Positions 8,953-17,196 of a stretch of DNA of 64,000 nt are shown here, piece by piece. A program made the position numbers and the translations under genes. The DNA is from Luteibacter sp. OK325 (GTDB taxonomy: Bacteria; Pseudomonadota; Gammaproteobacteria; Xanthomonadales; Rhodanobacteraceae): the NCBI RefSeq assembly GCF_003050935.1, contig NZ_QAOX01000009.1, positions 124,001 to 188,000 of the forward strand, written 5' to 3'. The notes beneath the pieces were generated by a model. It did not search any database. It saw nothing but the letters and a program-made list of their open reading frames with translations, and was not told the origin of the DNA. Position 1 is the first letter of the stretch, and each line of letters begins with the position of its first letter.

Positions 8953-10161
8953 TCACCGGCTCTTCTTGGTATCAGGCAACAACGCCGCCAGCAACCCGAT
9001 CAGCGGCAAGAACGCGCATATCTGGTAAACCGCCTCGATCCCGATGTGATCGGCGAGCTCGCCAAGAATGGCCGCACCCAGTCCGCCCATGCCGAACGAG
9101 AAGCCGAAGAACAGGCCGGAGATCATGCCGACCTTGCCGGGCACCAGTTCCTGCGCAAACACCACGATGGCGGGAAACGCCGATGCCAGGATCAGGCCGA
9201 TCGCCACCGTGAGCGGCGCGGTCCAGAAAAGGCTGGCATATGGCAACAGCAGGGTGAAGGGCAGGGTGCCGAGGATCGAGAACCAGATCACCCGCTTGCG
9301 GCCGAATCGATCGCCAACGGGCCCGCCGAGGATCGTGCCGACTGCGACCGCGCCAAGGAACACGAACAGATGCAACTGCGCGCTCTCCACCGACACGTTG
9401 AAGCGGTGGATCAGGTAGAACGTGAAGTAGCTGGTCAGGCTGGCCAGGTAAACGTACTTGGAGAAGATCAGCGCGAGCAGCACGGCGATGCCGCGCTTGG
9501 CCTCGGCGCTGGTATGCGTCACGGCGGGTTGCTTCGCGGCGCTTGCTGTCAGTCGCGGCAGGCCGTGGTGCTTGTACCACTGGCCGACGTTCCAGAGGAT
9601 GGCGCCGGAGAGCAAGGCCAGCAAGGCAAAGAAGGCCAGGCTCGACTGGCCCCAGCGCACGACGACGACAGCGGCGGCCAGCGGTCCGAGTGCCTGGCCC
9701 GCATTGCCACCTACCTGGAATAACGACTGCGCCAGACCGTGCCGGCCGCCTGAGGCCATGCGTGCCACGCGCGAGGATTCCGGATGAAACACCGACGAAC
9801 CCATGCCGAGCAGCGAGGCGCCGACGAGCAACATCGGATAGGTGTGCGCGATGGACAGCACCAGCAGGCCCGCCAGCGAGAACAGCGTGCCACCGGGAAG
9901 GGCCAGCGGCGTCGGCCGGCGATCCGCGTACAGACCGACCAGCGGTTGCAGGATCGAGGCGGTGATCTGGTAGGTCAGCGTGATCAGGCCGATCTGGCCG
10001 AAGTCGAGATGAAAGCCTTCTTTCAAGCCCGGATAAATCGCAGGCAGCAGCGATTGCATCATGTCGTTGAGCAGGTGGCAGAAGCTGATCGCGAAGATCA
10101 CACCGAATACTGTCGGGTCCGCGCGCGGTGCATCCACCGTCACGCTGGCTGGCGCTTGCAT
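8953..10161 (-). CDS. MFS efflux transporter, fosmidomycin-resistance (Fsr) type
   Basis: A 402-aa inner-membrane protein with 12 predicted helices. It matches the Fsr group: the N-terminal FCHLLNDMMQSLLPAIYP, the GLYADRRP loop between TM2 and TM3, and MGSSVFHPESSRVARMASGGRHGLAQSLFQVGGNAGQALGP read in two parts across TM4-5. The group exports drugs such as fosmidomycin by proton antiport; the natural substrate is unknown. It is divergently transcribed from an AraC-type regulator 93 bp away (45 bp to the upstream in-frame ATG), which probably controls it. Confidence 0.88.
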   Translation of the reverse strand: MQAPASVTVDAPRADPTVFGVIFAISFCHLLNDMMQSLLPAIYPGLKEGFHLDFGQIGLITLTYQITASILQPLVGLYADRRPTPLALPGGTLFSLAGLLVLSIAHTYPMLLVGASLLGMGSSVFHPESSRVARMASGGRHGLAQSLFQVGGNAGQALGPLAAAVVVVRWGQSSLAFFALLALLSGAILWNVGQWYKHHGLPRLTASAAKQPAVTHTSAEAKRGIAVLLALIFSKYVYLASLTSYFTFYLIHRFNVSVESAQLHLFVFLGAVAVGTILGGPVGDRFGRKRVIWFSILGTLPFTLLLPYASLFWTAPLTVAIGLILASAFPAIVVFAQELVPGKVGMISGLFFGFSFGMGGLGAAILGELADHIGIEAVYQICAFLPLIGLLAALLPDTKKSR

Positions 10162-10254
10162 GGAGTCGTCCTGGGGATCGGGGGAGGCCTATGAGACCAC
10201 GCCTTCATGCGTCCCGCGCTAGGATATGGGTCACACACGTTCGAGATCGGGACA

Positions 10255-11022
10255 ATGATCGTGAAGTATGACCCCGTGGCGTTCGAAGCCGTGCCCCGGC
10301 CCGTGGTGTCGCGCGGCCACGAATACCCCACCTCCTTCGAACTGGCCACGCACCAGCACCGTCGTGGTCAGCTGTTATACGCGGCGTCCGGAACGGTCGC
10401 GGTGACGACGCCGGAAGGTGCGTGGATCGCGCCGCCCGAGCGAGCGGTGTGGATACCCGGCGGCACGCCGCATTCGGTGCGCATGGTCGGAAGCGTAAGC
10501 ACGCGTAGCGTCTATATCGAACAGGCTGCCAGCGCCGCGCTCGGCGAGCATTGCCGCGTGCTGGCGGTGGCACCCTTGCTACGCGCCTTGCTCGTCGCCG
10601 CCGTAGACGTGCCGCGTGAATATGACCAGGAAGGACGCGATGGGCTGCTGATGTCCCTGGTGGTCGAGGAGATCGCCCGCGCGCCGACGATTCCCCTGGC
10701 GTTGCCCTTGCCCACATACCCGCCGCTCGCCGCGCGTTGTGCCGCCTTTCTCGAGCAACCGCGCATGAGCGAGACCATCGACGACTGGGCGGCCGGGCTC
10801 GGCATGCATCGCCGTCGTTTCACCCGACTGTTCCGCCGTGAAACGGGCACGAGCTTCGCGCAGTGGCGGCAACAGGCCTGCCTGCTCGTCGCACTACCGC
10901 GGCTGGCTGCCGGTGAAGCAGTGACCACCGTGGCACTGGACCTCGGCTATGAAAGCCCGACGAGTTTCTCGACGATGTTCCGCCGTGTCCTCGGAAAGTC
11001 GCCGAGTCATTATCGGCCGTGA
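10255..11022 (+). CDS. AraC family transcriptional regulator with cupin domain
   Basis: A 255-aa regulator. An N-terminal cupin sensing domain (THQHRRGQLLYAASG, WIPGGTPHSVRM) precedes a C-terminal double helix-turn-helix (WAAGLGMHRRRFTRLFRRE, then VALDLGYESPTSFSTMFRR). The shape resembles E. coli NimR and other one-component regulators of neighbouring efflux genes. The start MIVKYDP is preferred; an in-frame ATG 48 bases upstream is also open and neither has a strong ribosome site. It is divergent from the Fsr-type pump, so pump control and autoregulation through the shared intergenic region are inferred. Confidence 0.87.
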   Translation: MIVKYDPVAFEAVPRPVVSRGHEYPTSFELATHQHRRGQLLYAASGTVAVTTPEGAWIAPPERAVWIPGGTPHSVRMVGSVSTRSVYIEQAASAALGEHCRVLAVAPLLRALLVAAVDVPREYDQEGRDGLLMSLVVEEIARAPTIPLALPLPTYPPLAARCAAFLEQPRMSETIDDWAAGLGMHRRRFTRLFRRETGTSFAQWRQQACLLVALPRLAAGEAVTTVALDLGYESPTSFSTMFRRVLGKSPSHYRP

Positions 11023-11037
11023 GGCCGCTTCGTGACC

Positions 11038-11571
11038 TCAGACTCCCGGCGCGTTCGTCGCGGCCGTCCCCTGCGGGCAATCCGCCCGGATGATGCACTC
11101 GATGGCTTCCGCAGGTGCAAGGCCAACGTCAACGCGCTGCGCCTCGTCCGGCGACGGTTCCTCCAGCGTCGCAAGCTGACTGTCGAGGAGGTGTGGGTCG
11201 AAGAAGTGTCCGCTTCGATGGCCGAGACGTTCGGCAAGAAGGTCGCGTGACGCATGGAGATAGACAAAGCGCACGTCATCGTGTCCGCCTCGCAAAAAAT
11301 CGCGGTACCGCTGCTTCAGCGCCGAACATGCCAGTACCAGCGACTCGCCGCGCTCGCGGTGCCGATCCATCTCCGCCACGATCGCTTCCAGCCAGGGCTG
11401 GCGATCCGCATCGTCAAGAGGAATGCCGTGCGCCATTTTCTCGCGGTTTGCAGGGGGATGCAGGCTGTCGCCGTCGATGAAGTGCTGGCCCAGCCGGGTC
11501 GCCAGGCCTTCGCCGATCGTGCTCTTGCCGCTACCGGAAACGCCCATGACGATGGTGATCATGGCGCCCAT
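11038..11571 (-). CDS. gntK: Gluconokinase, GntK family
   Basis: About 177 aa, the usual length. The P-loop GVSGSGKST lies near the N-terminus, followed by FIDGDSLHPPANREKMAHGIPLDDADRQPWL read in two parts, VLACSALKQRYRD and GHFFDPHLLDSQ, all diagnostic for ATP:D-gluconate 6-phosphotransferase. It would feed gluconate into 6-phosphogluconate (Entner-Doudoroff or pentose phosphate routes). Alternative starts are ATG 11571 and 11562. The frame stays open further upstream only because it runs through REP elements (VGAASAAM, SPLKRLPH), so longer starts are rejected. No gluconate permease or GntR regulator is adjacent. It is convergent with the AraC gene. Confidence 0.92.
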   Translation of the reverse strand: MGAMITIVMGVSGSGKSTIGEGLATRLGQHFIDGDSLHPPANREKMAHGIPLDDADRQPWLEAIVAEMDRHRERGESLVLACSALKQRYRDFLRGGHDDVRFVYLHASRDLLAERLGHRSGHFFDPHLLDSQLATLEEPSPDEAQRVDVGLAPAEAIECIIRADCPQGTAATNAPGV

Positions 11572-11630
11572 GATGCCGCAGTTCTGGCTGAGGATTCGTG
11601 AAGTGTGGGAGCCAGGTATGGAAGCCAGGT

Positions 11631-11694
11631 GTGGGAGCCGCTTCAGCGGCGAAGCTCCGGCGAGCACCCGCATCGCCGCTGAAGCGGCTCCCAC
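11631..11694. repeat. REPIN: inverted pair of REP elements
   Basis: A forward copy at 11631-11653 and an exact reverse-complement copy at 11671-11694, separated by 17 bases, form a long potential hairpin between the gluconokinase and threonine aldolase genes. Confidence 0.9.
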
Positions 11695-11736
11695 AAGGCG
11701 TACTATCCGACGCTGGTTCCCCAACGACATGCCCCC

Positions 11737-12750
11737 ATGGAAACGATCGACCTGCGCAGCGACACCGTCACCCAGCCCACCGACGCCATGCGCGAAGCGA
11801 TGCTGCGCGCGCCGGTCGGCGACGATGTCTATGGCGAAGACCCGACGGTCAATGCATTACAGGAGCGTCTCGCCGGCGAGTTGGGTTTTGCCGCCGCGCT
11901 CTTCGTTCCGACAGGCACGCAAAGCAATCTGATCGGTCTGATGGCCCATTGCGAACGTGGCGACGAGTACATCGTCGGCGCGGATGCGCACACCTATCGC
12001 TTCGAAGGCGGTGGCGCTGCCGTCCTCGGTTCCATCCAGCCGCAGCCGATTCCGCAGGATGCCGACGGCAGCCTGCCGCTGGACAAGGTCGAGGCCGCGA
12101 TCAAGCCGGTCGATCCCCATTTCGCCCGGTCACGACTGCTTGCACTCGAGAACACCTGGCACGGCCGTACGCTGGAATTTGGCTATATGGCGAAGGCCCG
12201 TGAATTGGCGACTCGTCGTGGCCTTGGGTTGCATCTCGATGGCGCTCGCCTTTACAACGCCGCCATCGCCTACGGTCGCCCGGCGCGCGAGGTCGCCGCC
12301 GGCTTCGACAGCGTCTCGGTTTGCCTTTCGAAGGGGTTGGGTGCGCCCGTGGGCTCGGTGTTGCTCGGCTCTTCTCCTTTCATTGAACGGGCCCGTCGCT
12401 GGAAGAAAGTCACCGGCGGCGGCTGGCGCCAGGCAGGCATGCTCGCCGCCGCGGCGATGCACGCGCTGGATCATCACGTGGAACGGCTCGCCGACGACCA
12501 TGCGCGCGCAAGCCGTCTGGCCGAAGGCCTTCGTCGGATCGATGGGCTGAACGTGACGGCCTGCCACACCAACATGGTGTTCCTCGATGCGCCGGCGGCG
12601 CGCCTGAAGGACCTCGCCGCGCACATGACAAAGGCCGGCGTGCGCTTGAGCATCGGTTACCTGCCGTCGATCCGGTTGGTGACGCACCTGGATATCGACG
12701 ATGCCGCCGTCGAGAAAACGATCGCCGCGTTTTCGTCGTTCTCGTTCTGA
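11737..12750 (+). CDS. ltaE: Low-specificity L-threonine aldolase
   Basis: A 337-aa fold-type I PLP enzyme that cleaves L-threonine and L-allo-threonine to glycine and acetaldehyde. It starts with the family signature DLRSDTVTQPTDAMREAM and contains GDDVYGEDPTVN, the His-containing LENTWHGRT, the Asp-containing HLDGARLYNA, and the PLP-binding Lys at residue 199 in SVCLSKGLGAPVGS. Length and motifs match E. coli LtaE (Lys197). The gene is monocistronic, with a REPIN just upstream. Confidence 0.95.
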   Translation: METIDLRSDTVTQPTDAMREAMLRAPVGDDVYGEDPTVNALQERLAGELGFAAALFVPTGTQSNLIGLMAHCERGDEYIVGADAHTYRFEGGGAAVLGSIQPQPIPQDADGSLPLDKVEAAIKPVDPHFARSRLLALENTWHGRTLEFGYMAKARELATRRGLGLHLDGARLYNAAIAYGRPAREVAAGFDSVSVCLSKGLGAPVGSVLLGSSPFIERARRWKKVTGGGWRQAGMLAAAAMHALDHHVERLADDHARASRLAEGLRRIDGLNVTACHTNMVFLDAPAARLKDLAAHMTKAGVRLSIGYLPSIRLVTHLDIDDAAVEKTIAAFSSFSF

Positions 12751-12831
12751 CGAAAGAGAAGTTCGTCTTGCATTACTGGCGAGCCCGCCCCGGAATACTC
12801 GAAGGGTCAAAGGAATCAGTGCGGCGCTGTA

Positions 12832-13611
12832 CTACCGCGGCGCCATCAGCTTACGTTGCAGCGAATACAGGATCGCGGCGTCGGTTGCATCGAGGGCATC
12901 GCTTTCCATCGCGCGGTAGTGCCGATGGAAGGCGATGATCGCGTTACGCGGATCGCTCACGTCGTAACCCACCAGACGCATCGCCGCGAGGCTGTCAAAG
13001 CTCGGCGGCGCAGGTATGAGCACGGCATCCGGCCACAGCCCGAATCCATAACGGGCCAGCGTTGCCCAGGGGAACTGCACGCTGGGATCGTTCTTTCGCC
13101 CCGGCGCGATATCGCCATGGCCGACCACCGCTTCGCGCGGAATGCCCAGTCGCGAGGTGATATCCGCGAGAAGGTTCACCAACGCCTGGATCTGCGGCTG
13201 GGTGAACGGCGAGTTGCCGTCGTTGTCGATCTCGATGCCGATGGATGAGGAGTTGATGTCGGTCATGCCAGCCCAACGCGAGGCGCCGGCGTGCCAGGCG
13301 CGTGCGTTGTCGTCCACGAGCTGGTCGATGCGGCCGTCCGCTTCGACCAGGTAATGCGCGCTGACCGGGCCTTCGCTGTTGCGTGTGCTCAGCACCCGCA
13401 GTGCCGCCGTGGCGTCACCGATGGAGGTGTGATGCAGCACGATCAGCTGCGCCTTGCGTACGTTGAAATTGGGCGATGGTGTCCAGTGCGCGAGCGCGCT
13501 GCGTTGCGGCGCGACGGCGGGCGTCGTGGCGCAACCTGCCAGTAGCAGGAGGAACAGGGCCACCACCGCGAGGCGCGGTGGCCTGGCGACGGTGGCAGCC
13601 TGGTGTTTCAT
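12832..13611 (-). CDS. N-acetylmuramoyl-L-alanine amidase, AmiD-like lipoprotein
   Basis: A 259-aa lipoprotein: the hydrophobic N-terminus ends in the lipobox LLLAGC, so the mature Cys is lipidated and the enzyme is probably outer-membrane anchored. The Amidase_2 (AmpD/AmiD) zinc fold shows LIVLHHTS (zinc His), a central GIEIDNDG, and GHGDIAPGRKNDPSVQFPW with the second His, Asp and catalytic Lys. A C-terminal helical segment (NAIIAFHRHYR) resembles the peptidoglycan-binding module of AmiD. It would cleave the muramyl-L-Ala bond during cell-wall recycling. The ATG at 13611 overlaps the upstream stop (ATGA), indicating translational coupling. Confidence 0.88.
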   Translation of the reverse strand: MKHQAATVARPPRLAVVALFLLLLAGCATTPAVAPQRSALAHWTPSPNFNVRKAQLIVLHHTSIGDATAALRVLSTRNSEGPVSAHYLVEADGRIDQLVDDNARAWHAGASRWAGMTDINSSSIGIEIDNDGNSPFTQPQIQALVNLLADITSRLGIPREAVVGHGDIAPGRKNDPSVQFPWATLARYGFGLWPDAVLIPAPPSFDSLAAMRLVGYDVSDPRNAIIAFHRHYRAMESDALDATDAAILYSLQRKLMAPR

Positions 13612-14048
13612 TCGACGCGGAAGTCGGAACTGGTGATGACCCACTCGATTTCCTCACCGACATCGCCGGCGTCTTCCTTCGACGCGACGACAATCTGCAG
13701 GTCGACGCAATCGTGTCCTTCGGACAGCCACTGGGTTTTCTCCAGTGCCATGCCGGCCTTCTTCAGGGCAACACGCAATGCGGGCAGGGTGGTGGCGACC
13801 AGCTCGACGCCTTCATGGACGAGGTTGCCGCCCATGACTTCGATGTCGCAGAGCTTGTCGTCGAGGAAGCGCAGGCGGAGCCAGTCGTCGCCGGCGGGCG
13901 TGCTGTACTCGTCTTCGTCGTCCCACATGTTCTCGCCGCCGGCCTTCCAGCCGAGCGCGTCGCGAAGCTTCTTGCGTGGCATGCCGAAGAAGATATCGGT
14001 GGTGTCGCGGCGGATGCCGCGACCGGGAACCAGTTCGCAATGTTCCAT
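13608..14048 (-). CDS. Hypothetical protein coupled to the amidase gene
   Basis: A 146-aa acidic cytoplasmic protein without signal peptide or membrane segment. The ATG at 14048 has a good ribosome site (GAGGA, 8 bases away) and begins MEHCELVPGRGIRRD. Visible features are an acidic patch (MWDDEDEYS) and alternating beta-like stretches (WLRLRFLDDKLCDIEVMG, DLQIVVASK). I do not recognise the family. It overlaps the amidase gene by four bases, so the two are co-translated. A possible role with cell-wall recycling is only an inference from that coupling. Confidence 0.7.
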   Translation of the reverse strand: MEHCELVPGRGIRRDTTDIFFGMPRKKLRDALGWKAGGENMWDDEDEYSTPAGDDWLRLRFLDDKLCDIEVMGGNLVHEGVELVATTLPALRVALKKAGMALEKTQWLSEGHDCVDLQIVVASKEDAGDVGEEIEWVITSSDFRVE

Positions 14049-14138
14049 GGCTGTCCTCGTCAGGTGGCGCGGGAGACCCGCCCGCAAAGCATGAAGGTGG
14101 CGCACCGCGAGCGAACAGCCGTCCGCGTCCGCGCCGAA

Positions 14139-15251
14139 TCAGGGTTTATGGTCACGGCCAAGGTAGTCCTCACTCTGCATCTCGATGAGACGAGATTCGG
14201 TGCGTCCGAACTCGGCGCGGACTTTGTTGCCATCGTACAGGTCGGTGATCGGCGCGGCGGCGGAAAGCACGAGCTTGACGTGACGATCGTAGAATTCATC
14301 CACCAGCAGCACGAACCGCTTGGCCTCGTTCTCGGAGTAAACGGTGAACTGCGGCACGTTGGAAACGATGACGGCGGGATACATCCGCGCCAGTGCGATG
14401 TAGTCGGCGACGGCACGCGGACCTTCGCACAGGGCGGCGAAGTCGAACCAGACGATGTTCTCGGCGCGCTTGCGCACCGGAATCTCGCGGTTGTTCAGCA
14501 GGATCGAGCCGCCATCCATGGTCTCGCCCTGGGCCTGGCCGGTGAATATGCGGGCAAGCGAGCGCTCGGCTTCCGCACCCGGGGGGACCATGTACACCGA
14601 GGCCTGGCTGAGCGCGCGCAGGCGCCAGTCGCGGGGCGAGATCATCTCGTGCACCACGCACTGCGCTTCGATCGCGGCGATCGCCGGCAGGAAACGGGCG
14701 CGCTGCAGGCCGCCCTTGTAAAGGCCCGACGGCGGCGTGTTGGACGTGGTGACCAGGGTCACCCCGCGGGCGAACAACCCATCGAGCAGGCCGGCGAGGA
14801 TCATCGCGTCGCCGATGTCGGAAACGAGGAACTCGTCCAGGCAGAGCACGCGGCACTTGGCGGCGAGGCGCTCGGCGACTTCGTCGAGCGGGTTCTGCCG
14901 CTCACCGAGCTCGCGCATCATCGCGTGAACCTCGAGCATGAAGCGATGGAAGTGGCGGCGCAGTGCCAGCCCCGGTGCGAGACTGGACACGAACAGGTCC
15001 ATCAGGAAGGTCTTGCCACGACCGACGCTTCCCCACAGGTACAGGCCGCGCACGGCCTTGCGCGGCTCGCTGCCGAGGATGTTGCGCAGGCGCCCGAAAA
15101 GGCCGCTGGCCGCGGGCTCCGGTGCGCAGAGCGCCGCGTGGAGGCGGTCGAATTCCGCGATGACGGGCAACTGCGCGGGATCGGATTCCCAGCGGTGGCC
15201 CGCGATGCCGTCCTGGTAGCGTTCGCCCGGTGTCGATTCCGTGCAGTTCAT
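14139..15251 (-). CDS. zapE: Cell division protein ZapE (AFG1-like ATPase)
   Basis: A 370-aa P-loop ATPase. Walker A is LWGSVGRGKTFLMDLF, Walker B is VLCLDEFLVSDIGDA, and SNTPPSGLY and ARFLPAI are typical of the AFG1/ZapE family. E. coli ZapE (375 aa) associates with the Z-ring and is needed under stress and filamentation. The start MNCTES is chosen because it overlaps the upstream hydrolase stop (ATGA) and matches family length; the upstream frame is antisense-like and not conserved in character. It is followed by the unknown gene and the amidase gene on the same strand. Confidence 0.92.
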   Translation of the reverse strand: MNCTESTPGERYQDGIAGHRWESDPAQLPVIAEFDRLHAALCAPEPAASGLFGRLRNILGSEPRKAVRGLYLWGSVGRGKTFLMDLFVSSLAPGLALRRHFHRFMLEVHAMMRELGERQNPLDEVAERLAAKCRVLCLDEFLVSDIGDAMILAGLLDGLFARGVTLVTTSNTPPSGLYKGGLQRARFLPAIAAIEAQCVVHEMISPRDWRLRALSQASVYMVPPGAEAERSLARIFTGQAQGETMDGGSILLNNREIPVRKRAENIVWFDFAALCEGPRAVADYIALARMYPAVIVSNVPQFTVYSENEAKRFVLLVDEFYDRHVKLVLSAAAPITDLYDGNKVRAEFGRTESRLIEMQSEDYLGRDHKP

Positions 15252-15946
15252 GCGGCACGCGGTCCCGGCAGCCACCCCTTCACGGCGTTCTTGATCGCCC
15301 CGCGCAGGTCCATCAGGCGGCGATGGAAGAAGTGGCTGGTGTCTTCCATCCGGACCAGCTGCGGCCGCCGCTCTTCTGGCAGGCTCTCGATCCAGTCGTA
15401 GACGGCCTTGGGTTCGACGATCTCGTCGGCGTCGCCCATCACCACCAGCCATGGGCAGGTGGGAAGGTCCAGCGGACCGAAGTCCCAGCCGCGACCCGCC
15501 GCGGGCGGGGCAACGCTGATGAGCGCGTCGGCATGGAGGCTCACGGCGTTACGCAGCGTCACGTAGCTGCCGAACGAGAAGCCGGCGAGCCAAAGCGCCG
15601 CGCCGGGGCGGGTCCTGCGCGCCCAGGCCACCACGGCGGCGAGGTCGTCGCTTTCGCCGTTGCCGCTGTCGAACTCGCCTTCGGAGCCACCGACGCTGCG
15701 GAAGTTGAAGATGATCGTGTCGACACCGGCTTCGCGCAGCGAGCGCTCGATCATCGTCACCACCTTGTTGCGCATGCTGCCGCCGTCGGTGGACAGGGGA
15801 TGACAGATGACGGCGATAGCGTCACGGGCGACATCGGGGCTGGCTGCGCGGGCCTCGCATTCCAGCTTGCCCGCGGGGCCCGCGAGCGCGAAGCTGGCGG
15901 TCTCGTCCGGAAAATGCTCCGGCGCTTCAGATAAATGTTCGCTCAT
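15248..15946 (-). CDS. Alpha/beta hydrolase
   Basis: A 232-aa small serine hydrolase of the COG2945 type. Features are VICHPLSTDGGSMRNKVV (oxyanion side), FNFRSVGGSEGEFD, the nucleophile elbow GFSFGS, the acid in MGDADEIV and the catalytic His in EDTSHFFHRRL. Relatives are annotated as predicted esterases; the substrate is unknown. An ATG at 15955 (MKGMSEH) is an alternative start. It is coupled to zapE by ATGA and its 5' end lies only about 20 bp from the divergent ACP phosphodiesterase gene. Confidence 0.85.
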   Translation of the reverse strand: MSEHLSEAPEHFPDETASFALAGPAGKLECEARAASPDVARDAIAVICHPLSTDGGSMRNKVVTMIERSLREAGVDTIIFNFRSVGGSEGEFDSGNGESDDLAAVVAWARRTRPGAALWLAGFSFGSYVTLRNAVSLHADALISVAPPAAGRGWDFGPLDLPTCPWLVVMGDADEIVEPKAVYDWIESLPEERRPQLVRMEDTSHFFHRRLMDLRGAIKNAVKGWLPGPRAA

Positions 15947-15967
15947 GCCCTTCATGATACCCGCGCC

Positions 15968-16594
15968 ATGAACATCCTGGCCCACGCCCTGCTGGCGGGC
16001 GATGACGCGGCCCTGCGGCTGGGCGGTGTGATGGGCGATTTCGTCCGTGGCACGCCCGATGTGGCCTTGCCGCCACGAGTACGCGACGGGATTTACCTGC
16101 ATCGGGCGATCGATGTCTTCACCGACAGCCATGATGAAGTGCGCGCCGCTCGTGAGCGCCTCCCGGCACCCTTCCGCCGTTACGCGGGGATCCTGCTGGA
16201 CATGTGGTTCGACCATTGCCTGGCAAGGGATTTTGGCAACTGGTCTGCTCGACCCCTGGCTGATTTTTCGACCGGATTGCGCGACGAGATGCATGCGGCC
16301 ATGCCGATCCTTCCCGACACGCTCAAGCGCTTCCTCGGCTACATGGACGCCAACGACCTGCCGGCCGGCTACCTCCAGTCCGAGGCGATCGGCAAGGCCC
16401 TGCGCGGGATTTCCCAGCGGTTGTCGCGCGCCAATCCCGTCGCCGACGCCATGCCATTGCTGCTCTCGGAGGACACGATGCTCCGTGGCACCTTCGAGCG
16501 GTTCTTCCCGCAGCTGAGGGAATTCGCCCGCGAGTGGTGTGGGAGCCGCTTCAGCGGCGATAGCCCGGCTCCCTCAGCCCCGTCGCCGGCATAG
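15968..16594 (+). CDS. acpH: ACP phosphodiesterase family protein (AcpH-like)
   Basis: A 208-aa protein of the ACP phosphodiesterase (DUF479) family. The start MNILAHALLAG is typical, followed by GDFVRG, YLHRAIDVFTDSHDEVR and LLDMWFDHCLARDF, the acidic/His positions of this HD-like hydrolase group. E. coli AcpH removes the 4'-phosphopantetheine arm of acyl carrier protein. The family-like part ends near FAREW. The last roughly 19 residues (CGSRFSGD and beyond) are encoded by a REP element and its flank, so the native C-terminus has been extended by repeat invasion. Confidence 0.85.
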   Translation: MNILAHALLAGDDAALRLGGVMGDFVRGTPDVALPPRVRDGIYLHRAIDVFTDSHDEVRAARERLPAPFRRYAGILLDMWFDHCLARDFGNWSARPLADFSTGLRDEMHAAMPILPDTLKRFLGYMDANDLPAGYLQSEAIGKALRGISQRLSRANPVADAMPLLLSEDTMLRGTFERFFPQLREFAREWCGSRFSGDSPAPSAPSPA

Positions 16595-16605
16595 CCGGCC
16601 CCCAC
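16539..16605. repeat. REP pair of two subtypes overlapping the acpH 3' end
   Basis: A forward GCTTCAGCGGC copy (16539-16561) lies inside the coding region. A reverse GCCGGCATAGCCGGC-type copy occupies about 16582-16605. Confidence 0.8.
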
Positions 16606-16613
16606 AGAGCCAC

Positions 16614-16640
16614 AAAAAACGCCGCCCCGGGGCGGCGTTT
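16614..16640. terminator. Bidirectional rho-independent terminator
   Basis: An AAAAAACGCCGCCCC arm meets GGGGCGGCGTTT: an 11-bp GC-rich inverted repeat with A-tract on one side and T-tract on the other. It lies between the convergent acpH and cytochrome genes and can serve both. Confidence 0.85.
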
Positions 16641-16662
16641 CGATGAACCAGGCGGACCGGGC

Positions 16663-17196
16663 TTACTTCGCCTGATCAACCATCCACTTCACCGTATTGC
16701 CGACCTGCTCGTCGGTCAGGGAGGGATTGCCACCCTTGGGCGGCATGTGATTGCCGTCCGGGCCGGTATAGCCCTCGATCGCGTGCTTGGTCAGCGTGGC
16801 GATGCCTTCGGCGATACGGGCACCCCAGGCGGATTTGTCGCCGACCTTCGGTGCGCCGGCCACGCCAGCGGTGTGGCAGCTGTGGCAGAGGTTGTCGTAG
16901 ATGGTCTTGCCGTCGGTGCTGCCGCCGTAAGCCACCTGTGAAGCAGCGAGCTTGGCCGCGGCTTCCTGGGCGGCCAGCATGGCGGCGCGCCCGGTGTCAC
17001 CGGCGTACACGGCGCCGACGGGGGCGATCCGGGCCTCGGTCCGCTTGGCGACGGCGGGGTCCTGGTCTTTCGGGATGTTGCTGTAGATGACGTAGGCCAG
17101 GACCATCAACAGGACGGTCAGGACACTGAGACCGGCGCTCAGCATTGAGAACTGACGCAGGAAGTTCTGGTCGGACTTGCTCGGAGAACCGCTCAC
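16663..17196 (-). CDS. Membrane-anchored c5-type cytochrome c
   Basis: A 177-aa protein with an N-terminal signal anchor (LSVLTVLLMVLAYVIYSNI), a linker, and one class I/c5 cytochrome domain. The haem-attachment motif is CHSCH, with the axial Met in NHMPPKGGNPSLTDEQ. The PPKGG sequence is characteristic of cytochrome c5 in Xanthomonadales and pseudomonads, where it carries electrons towards terminal oxidases or denitrification enzymes. It sits in the periplasm, tethered to the inner membrane. It shares a terminator with acpH and has a long upstream gap to the efflux operon. Confidence 0.9.
   Translation of the reverse strand: MSGSPSKSDQNFLRQFSMLSAGLSVLTVLLMVLAYVIYSNIPKDQDPAVAKRTEARIAPVGAVYAGDTGRAAMLAAQEAAAKLAASQVAYGGSTDGKTIYDNLCHSCHTAGVAGAPKVGDKSAWGARIAEGIATLTKHAIEGYTGPDGNHMPPKGGNPSLTDEQVGNTVKWMVDQAK

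Noticed and set aside
11571..11730. Longer N-terminus for gluconokinase
   Set aside because: The added residues come from REP elements (VGAASAAM, SPLKRLPH), and the family starts just before the P-loop.
13476..15401. 641-codon plus-strand frame opposite the amidase, unknown gene and zapE
   Set aside because: It overlaps three well-supported minus-strand genes and has no recognisable domain or ribosome site.
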